Assembly (NCBI RefSeq): GCF_002726155.1
Contig: NZ_PBSH01000011.1
Location: forward strand, 1 to 64,000
Direction: 5' to 3'
Length of the DNA: 64,000 nucleotides
Source of the DNA: Alcanivorax sp.
GTDB lineage: Bacteria > Pseudomonadota > Gammaproteobacteria > Pseudomonadales > Alcanivoracaceae
Shown here: positions 59,053 through 64,000 of the stretch, piece after piece
Position numbering within the stretch: position 1 is the stretch's first letter
Layout of the letters: each line of letters begins with the position of its first letter
Position numbers and translations under genes: made by a program
Notes under the pieces: model-generated
What the model saw: the letters and a program-made list of their open reading frames with translations, nothing else
Told to the model about the DNA's origin: nothing
Databases searched by the model: none

Positions 59053-60639
59053 TCAGGCAGGAGGAGGAAAGACGGGCCCGCTGACGATGGGGTTGAAGGC
59101 GGCCAGTTTGTCCAGCGAAGCGGCGTTGCCCAGGCTGTGATTGGGGAAACGGGTGCTGAACTGGCCGATTTCACCGTGCAACGCCATGTAGTTCAACCAA
59201 ACGGTTTCCGCCAGCAGGTTCACGTTGTTGGCCGCCGGGGTGCCGGCGGTTTCCACCGAGGCGTCACTGCGCATCCAGCCCAGTTGCTGATGGTTCTCGG
59301 CGCTGGCGCCGTTGGTGTTCAGGGTTGGGCGGCCGTTGGGGTTGTAGACCAGAAAGAACGAGGCGGCGGTGGACGAGTTGTCGCCGGTCCACTCGCCTTT
59401 GCCGCGGCCGTTGGTGGAATCATCGATGCGCCCGTTGCTGGAAACGGAGCCATCGCTGAACACGTACATCATCAACGGCATGTTGCGGCGGCGGGCGTAT
59501 TCCAGGCAGGCGCCCATGCAGCGCCCGGCGCGCAGGTCGCGGATTTCCCCGGTGCCACGCTCGCCGGTGTGATAGTCAAAGCCGCCCATGGAGATACAGC
59601 CGGCACCGGCGTAGCCATTGATCACCAGCTTCATGATGGAGGCGGTTTTTTCGAACTCCCGATCATTCAACTCTGACTCGGAGAAGATGCTGAGGATGTC
59701 CGTGTCCTGACGAATATTCAGGGCAGAGGGGTCACCATAACGGTCGGTAATATCCGCCGCTTCTACATAGCCGCAACGCAGCAGGTCGCGCAGATTAGCG
59801 CGGCGGTTGGCGTCGGTGAGGCCGCTGTCGATACGGTCGATGCGTTTATGGCTGATGCGGGCGATGGATTCCATCACCGACACGGCATCGTCCTTGGAGA
59901 GCAGACCCACCAGCTTGCCGGTGTCCACCAGGCCGGTCACGTCGGTGCCACGGTCCACCTTGGTAGGGCGAGCCGAGGCGATGATGGAGCCGTCCGGTGA
60001 CATGGAGTTGCCGCCGGACAGGGAGCTGCGTGAACCGATCAGGGATAGTAACTCGCCATCGGCGCCGGCATTGAAAATACCGTACATGGGGTTGTGAGGG
60101 TTGTTGGCGGTGTCGTTCTCGGAACGGGCCGGAATCACGCAGCCATTCACGTTGCCCATGGCACCGGGAGCTTTTTCCTGAATGCCGCGCAGGAAGGGCG
60201 AGTCACTGTGGAAGGCAAGTCCCAAATCGGTGTTGACGACGCCGGGGTCGGTGCTGGGGGCCATGCCGCCAGGCAGGCCGAGTTTGGAGTAGCCGGCACT
60301 GCTGAGAAAATCCAGCTGGCCGCCCTGCCCTCCCACCAGCACATTGGAGCCGGCGATGTTGGCGCCGCCGGCCAGGTCGAAACAGATGAACGGGATCTTG
60401 CCGGCGCCGGCACCGAGGATGCCGCAATCGGATTTGATGGTTTCCAGGTCGCCCTGTAACGCCGCCATGGCGTCGCGAGGGTTACTGAACAGGCCCAGCA
60501 GGCCCACGCTGCCGAAGGCCGCGCCGGACACCAGGCCGCGACCGAGCATGTCGCGGCGGCTAATGGGTTTGCCGTGGCCCAGATTCAGAAGCGGGGCGTC
60601 GGGGTGCAAGGCCTGTGGTTTTTTCATCATTCTTTTCAT
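59053..60639 (-). CDS. DUF1501-family exported protein (Tat signal)
   Basis: 528 residues. The N-terminus has a twin-arginine-type motif SRRDMLGRGL followed by a hydrophobic stretch, so folding before export is likely. A DUF1501 body follows (e.g. KIPFICFDLAGGANIAGSNV and the GCISMGGFDYHTGERGTG segment). Homologues, often encoded beside cytochrome-like DUF1592/DUF1588 proteins, are abundant in planctomycetes and some marine proteobacteria, with unknown role; a sulfatase/phosphatase-like fold has been suggested for them. Ten bases from the LamG gene stop, same transcript. Confidence 0.78.
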   Translation of the reverse strand: MKRMMKKPQALHPDAPLLNLGHGKPISRRDMLGRGLVSGAAFGSVGLLGLFSNPRDAMAALQGDLETIKSDCGILGAGAGKIPFICFDLAGGANIAGSNVLVGGQGGQLDFLSSAGYSKLGLPGGMAPSTDPGVVNTDLGLAFHSDSPFLRGIQEKAPGAMGNVNGCVIPARSENDTANNPHNPMYGIFNAGADGELLSLIGSRSSLSGGNSMSPDGSIIASARPTKVDRGTDVTGLVDTGKLVGLLSKDDAVSVMESIARISHKRIDRIDSGLTDANRRANLRDLLRCGYVEAADITDRYGDPSALNIRQDTDILSIFSESELNDREFEKTASIMKLVINGYAGAGCISMGGFDYHTGERGTGEIRDLRAGRCMGACLEYARRRNMPLMMYVFSDGSVSSNGRIDDSTNGRGKGEWTGDNSSTAASFFLVYNPNGRPTLNTNGASAENHQQLGWMRSDASVETAGTPAANNVNLLAETVWLNYMALHGEIGQFSTRFPNHSLGNAASLDKLAAFNPIVSGPVFPPPA

Positions 60640-60650
60640 GATCGTGCCCC

Positions 60651-63125
60651 TTATTGAAACAGCATGGTGGCGCTGCCCAGCATGGCGGCACAGGCCGCTT
60701 TGGTGGCGGTGGCAGTGCGCTCCACGCAGTCGCTGCTGCATTGGGTCAGGTTGGTATTAAACAGCAGGTCTTCCAGTTCGCTTTCCACGCCATTACGGTC
60801 TGGCTGGCTGGCCTGTCCGTTACCGACCATGCGCTCATACAACGGTGAAATGACCCAGTCTTTCCAGTTCTGCTGGCTGAGGGTGTCGGCGCCGGCGCTG
60901 TAATTCATGCCCACGAATAACGGCTGAATGCTGGCGTCGTTGCTACGCTCCGCTTCCACCAGCGCGTTGCAGTATTCGATGGCCAGCTGGGCAACCCCCA
61001 CTTGATGCGCCGTGAGGAAGGCTTCGATATTTTCCTCACTGGGCAGCTGGGCACGCAGGCGCTGGTAGGTGTCCGGCACTTCGCCGTAGCCTTCCGGGAC
61101 GCCGGTGAGCTGGCTCATGGTGGCGTTGATTTCAGCAAAGTTGCGCAGGCCGGGCAGCGGTTGCTCGCCGTACTGGTTGGGTGTCAGTGGCAGGGGCTGC
61201 GGGTCGGTGTGCACATTGGTGTGGCTGCCCAGGCGTTCGAAGGTGAGGAAAAATTCATCGTTCTCCTGGCCTTGCTCCACGGGCAGCAGAGTGCCCAGGC
61301 GAGACAGGGTTTCGCCCTGCTCGCTGTAGCCTTCACCGCCAATCAGGGTGTCCACCGTGGCAAAGGACTGGGCCACGTCAGGGACGCGGCCGTTAACGCC
61401 CAGGCGCAGGCCTTGCAGGGCCACTTCTGTGTCCACGATATCCTGCTCCAGGTTGATGAAGTAGGGGGCGGCAAACAGGTAACTGTAGTTGTCGAAGCGG
61501 GAGACTTCGAATACCAGGTAGGCGCCCTCCTGGTCGATCAGGTGGCCTATGTAGAAGGGCAGGAAGTAGCGCTCGCCCACACCGGCGGCAAAGTTGGTGC
61601 GGATCTGTTCGCCAGTGAGCGCGCGATTATGGATGGCGGCAAAACGGATCACCCCTTCCCACGGCCGGTCGCTGGAGGCTTCGTTGCCGAGTACCAGGGC
61701 GAAGGTGTCGTCCCAGGTGTTGAGCAGGCCGGGGGTGACCGTGTCGGTGGCCCCGTTGAGTTCGCCATTGATGTAGATCTGGCGACCGTTTACCGGGTCA
61801 AACGTCATGGCCACATGCTGGAGGCTGGCCTGCAGCGGATCGTCAGCAGTGGACAGTACCGGCTCGCCGTTGCTGTCGGTGGCTTCGCCGATGCGCTGGT
61901 AGGCCAGGTAGTTGCTGCCACTCTGTGCGAGGGTCAAGTTGCGGGCCATGGTGCCAGCGGAGTAGCTGATGATGTGGGCATCATCCTGGCCAGTGCTGGC
62001 GGGCACCAGCCAGGCTTCCAGAGTCAGTTCGCCGGTGGCGGCAATCAGGTCGGTGAGTTTTTTGCTGGTCTGGGTGCTGCCCTGGGCCTTGCCACCGTTA
62101 AGGCGAATACCCCAGCCGCCTTCCCAGGCCACATCGCCGCTGAATTGCAGGTGGATGGCGGGGTCTACGCCGGAGGAATCGTAAGCGGTGAGTCCTTCAC
62201 CGGTTTTGAATTCATAGCGGGCCACCACGTTGCTTTCATAGCGTCCGCCGCCGGCTGCCAAGGTGCCGTCGTTCACGGTCAGTGCCTTGCTCAGCACCAG
62301 GTCGCCATCCGGGGCGGTGGCGGTAATGTTGTTGGCCATGGCGCGAATGGCGTCTTCCATGGCGTCGGCATCGCTGCTGCAGCTGTCACTCCAGCAGTTG
62401 TGGTTGTCTTCGCGCAGGCGTTCCACCAGGCGGCTGAGTGCCGGCTGGTTCAGGTCAATTTTGCTTTGCGCGGCACTGTAGGCTTCGTCCACATCATCGG
62501 CGGCCAGGTAGGGCGCCTGCGGGGTGGCGGCATCGCTCTGGTGGCATTCGCTGCAATGCGGCTCCAGTAACGGGTACACCGTGGTTTCGAACAGCCCACT
62601 GTCCACCGGGAAGTTTTTGCTGTCACCGGGATCGTACAGGGGCGGTGGGTCCAGCTCGGTGGTGCCGCCGCCCAGGCCCAGGGTTTCTCCGGCCCAGGCG
62701 CTGATCCACGTGCTGATCTGGTCGGCACAGACCTGTGGGTCCGCTTCCCAGCAGTTATGGCCACCGGCCACTTTCTGCACCATGCGCGACGCCGCTGGCT
62801 GGTTCAGGTTGATCAGCGGATTGGCGGCGGCATAGGCGTCGTTGATGTTGCCGGTTTGCACAAAAGCGGGCTGCTGGTTGCGGTGACAGGCGCCGCAGCG
62901 CTGTTCACTGACCAGATTGTTCCAGATATAGATTTTGAACGCGGAGATGTCGGCGTTGCGCGGCGCAGGACCGTTGTAGTTCACGCCGCCACCATTGCCT
63001 CCGGTATCCACGTTCGGTTGTGTGTCGGCACCGCTGCCGCTGCCGCCACAGCCGCTGAGCAAGGCGACCAGCAGGCTGGCGAACAGGGTGGCGTTACGAG
63101 GGTAAGTAAGCGGGAAAAAAGACAT
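60651..63125 (-). CDS. LamG-domain lipoprotein with c-type heme motifs
   Basis: 824 residues. Lipobox LLSGC (Cys near 26), then two cytochrome-like CxxCH motifs, CGACH (about 77-81) and CSECH (about 193-197), each followed by an LINLNQPAASRMVQKVAGGH-type segment, so two heme domains. Residues about 325-510 form a LamG/laminin-G-like sandwich with LTLEAWLVPASTGQDDAHII and Q-I-Y-I-N-G-E-L-N. The rest is of unknown fold and ends with a Cys-rich stretch (TQCSSDCVERTATATKAACA). Likely an outer-surface or periplasmic redox protein that binds a polysaccharide or other ligand. It is 3 bases from the next upstream gene. Confidence 0.78.
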   Translation of the reverse strand: MSFFPLTYPRNATLFASLLVALLSGCGGSGSGADTQPNVDTGGNGGGVNYNGPAPRNADISAFKIYIWNNLVSEQRCGACHRNQQPAFVQTGNINDAYAAANPLINLNQPAASRMVQKVAGGHNCWEADPQVCADQISTWISAWAGETLGLGGGTTELDPPPLYDPGDSKNFPVDSGLFETTVYPLLEPHCSECHQSDAATPQAPYLAADDVDEAYSAAQSKIDLNQPALSRLVERLREDNHNCWSDSCSSDADAMEDAIRAMANNITATAPDGDLVLSKALTVNDGTLAAGGGRYESNVVARYEFKTGEGLTAYDSSGVDPAIHLQFSGDVAWEGGWGIRLNGGKAQGSTQTSKKLTDLIAATGELTLEAWLVPASTGQDDAHIISYSAGTMARNLTLAQSGSNYLAYQRIGEATDSNGEPVLSTADDPLQASLQHVAMTFDPVNGRQIYINGELNGATDTVTPGLLNTWDDTFALVLGNEASSDRPWEGVIRFAAIHNRALTGEQIRTNFAAGVGERYFLPFYIGHLIDQEGAYLVFEVSRFDNYSYLFAAPYFINLEQDIVDTEVALQGLRLGVNGRVPDVAQSFATVDTLIGGEGYSEQGETLSRLGTLLPVEQGQENDEFFLTFERLGSHTNVHTDPQPLPLTPNQYGEQPLPGLRNFAEINATMSQLTGVPEGYGEVPDTYQRLRAQLPSEENIEAFLTAHQVGVAQLAIEYCNALVEAERSNDASIQPLFVGMNYSAGADTLSQQNWKDWVISPLYERMVGNGQASQPDRNGVESELEDLLFNTNLTQCSSDCVERTATATKAACAAMLGSATMLFQ

Positions 63126-63128
63126 GCG

Positions 63129-64000
63129 TTACTCCCCCATGCAGTAGGTGGCCGCATCGGAAAACAGGGTTTTCATGCGGTAGTTATCGTTTTTGAAGTT
63201 ACTGGTCATGCTGGCCAGTTCGGCGGTGTCGGCGCCGTCGGCGGGTTTGCGCAGGCACACGGTCTGGAAGACTTTTTCCGCCTGGCAGGTGGCAAAGACT
63301 TCACTGTGGGCCAGTTCCTTGCCCATGCTGGCGGCGCCTTCGCCGCTACCGGGGAGGCTTGGATCCCAGCCCAGGTTGGCATTGGGGCCTTTGCGCCAGT
63401 AGTTGTCCCAGCTGTTGTCGGGGGTGATATAGCCCCAGGGGAAGTTGTTGCCGTTGATCAGGTATTTTCCCTGCACCCGGGTGCCGGTCTCGGCATCGTT
63501 GCCGCTGTTGTAGACCATGCGGCCGCCATTGCCTTCCTGTTCGCCTTCCCAGTCGTAGTAGGCAAAGGCCTGGGCCAGCGGGTCCATGCCGCTGTGACAG
63601 CCGATACAGCTGTTGCGGAAGATTCGGCTGTCGCCACCGGGGCTGCGGCTCACGTCCTGGCGGATGCGGTCGGAGGGGCGGCTGGTGTCCTTGACCTGCT
63701 CCAGGTCACGACACATGTGATTCATCAGGGTGAAGCGCAGCATGGCCCGGTTGGTGCCGGCGTAGAAAAAGGCGTTGGCAGCGGCGCGGGTCGTCAAGAC
63801 GCCGGCCACGGCTTCTGCCGGGGTACCGTACTGGCTGGCCTGGCTGCTTTCAGTGAGTGCCGTGCTGAGATCCGCATGTTGATCTTCCAGCGCCTGATAA
63901 TGGGCATTGCTGGAGGGAGAGGCCGCGGGGCTGGTGTTGCCCACATAGAGCAGGTCACTGTAGAGGATGCGGCGGAAGTCCACATCGTCACGGACCACAC
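63129..64000 (-). CDS. Cytochrome-like exported protein (DUF1592/DUF1588 type), 5' end outside window
   Basis: The frame is open to the window edge, so the N-terminus is cut; about 290 residues are visible. The region NHMCRDLEQVKDTSRPSDRI leads to the c-type heme motif CIGCH in FRNSCIGCHSGMDPLAQAFA, a family feature of the planctomycete-type DUF1588/DUF1592 cytochromes. A Cys-rich C-terminus (FATCQAEKVFQTVCLRKPAD and T-Y-C-M-G-E) follows. It heads the run with the LamG lipoprotein (3-base gap) and DUF1501 protein. Confidence 0.68.
   Translation of the reverse strand, partial: VVRDDVDFRRILYSDLLYVGNTSPAASPSSNAHYQALEDQHADLSTALTESSQASQYGTPAEAVAGVLTTRAAANAFFYAGTNRAMLRFTLMNHMCRDLEQVKDTSRPSDRIRQDVSRSPGGDSRIFRNSCIGCHSGMDPLAQAFAYYDWEGEQEGNGGRMVYNSGNDAETGTRVQGKYLINGNNFPWGYITPDNSWDNYWRKGPNANLGWDPSLPGSGEGAASMGKELAHSEVFATCQAEKVFQTVCLRKPADGADTAELASMTSNFKNDNYRMKTLFSDAATYCMGE

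Noticed and set aside
61002..62570. 522-codon open frame opposite the LamG gene
   Set aside because: Shadow of the minus-strand lipoprotein gene; no start signal, no recognisable fold, and the real gene has lipobox and CxxCH motifs.

Overview
The window looks like chromosomal DNA of a marine, oil-associated gammaproteobacterium, most probably Alcanivorax or a close relative. This rests on content: an ectABC ectoine operon, TRAP transport, an AlkS/MalT-type activator, a fatty-acid-dioxygenase-like peroxidase, an alkyl sulfatase, a Baeyer-Villiger monooxygenase/esterase/SDR operon and gammaproteobacterial genes such as hmp-nsrR, acpH and yidD. Base composition is GC-rich except for one AT-rich patch near 20.4-21.3 kb. 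No rRNA, tRNA, CRISPR or complete transposon was seen. Genes at both window edges are cut.

Layout. 1-7.4 kb: end of a DcaP-like porin, the ectRABC operon (ectoine synthesis, minus strand) and a TRAP transporter that may recover ectoine. 7.6-9.7 kb: a membrane TPR protein and folE2. 10-15.7 kb: a large LuxR/MalT-type regulator followed by a heme peroxidase of the cyclooxygenase/alpha-dioxygenase superfamily. 15.5-22 kb: a rearranged island. The 3' end of the peroxidase gene and the 3' end of an outer-membrane barrel gene each occur twice in direct orientation, about 4.2-4.4 kb apart. Between and beside these repeats lie a cytochrome c/Vgb-like propeller protein, an alkyl sulfatase and two AT-rich gene cassettes, the first carrying a complete attC-like site. 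22-26.4 kb: a probable zinc-uptake set (His-rich AztD-like lipoprotein, ZnuD-like TonB receptor, DUF2946-like protein, YidD). 26.6-31.2 kb: two START-domain paralogues, a DUF2254 membrane protein, a GntR regulator and an SBF-like transporter. 31.5-35.4 kb: thrS, hisI and cysS in a row, a grouping that recalls zinc-starvation paralogues. 35.6-43.7 kb: HD-GYP and GGDEF proteins, an M23 protein, a Gre/Rnk-like protein, nsrR/hmp and regulators. 43.9-50.8 kb: a PTPS-like enzyme, HIT, GNAT, AcpH, SDRs and hydrolases. 49.1-53.3 kb: the BVMO-esterase-SDR operon with a divergent AraC regulator. 53.4-57.8 kb: an LEA14-like lipoprotein, a TPR protein with small partners, and a LysE exporter. 58-64 kb: ApbE-like transferase, then a DUF1501 protein, a LamG/CxxCH lipoprotein and a partial cytochrome-like exported protein.

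The genes describe a cell adapted to salt (ectoine made and possibly recaptured), to oily substrates (peroxidase, sulfatase, BVMO, lipase-like hydrolases), to zinc scarcity (receptor, His-rich carrier, FolE2, possible tRNA-synthetase paralogues) and to nitric oxide (NsrR/Hmp). The most unusual parts are the reciprocally degraded duplication at 15.5-21.6 kb and the integron-like cassettes inside it. Several extragenic repeat families occur between genes. Family names come from reading the translated proteins; no database search was run.
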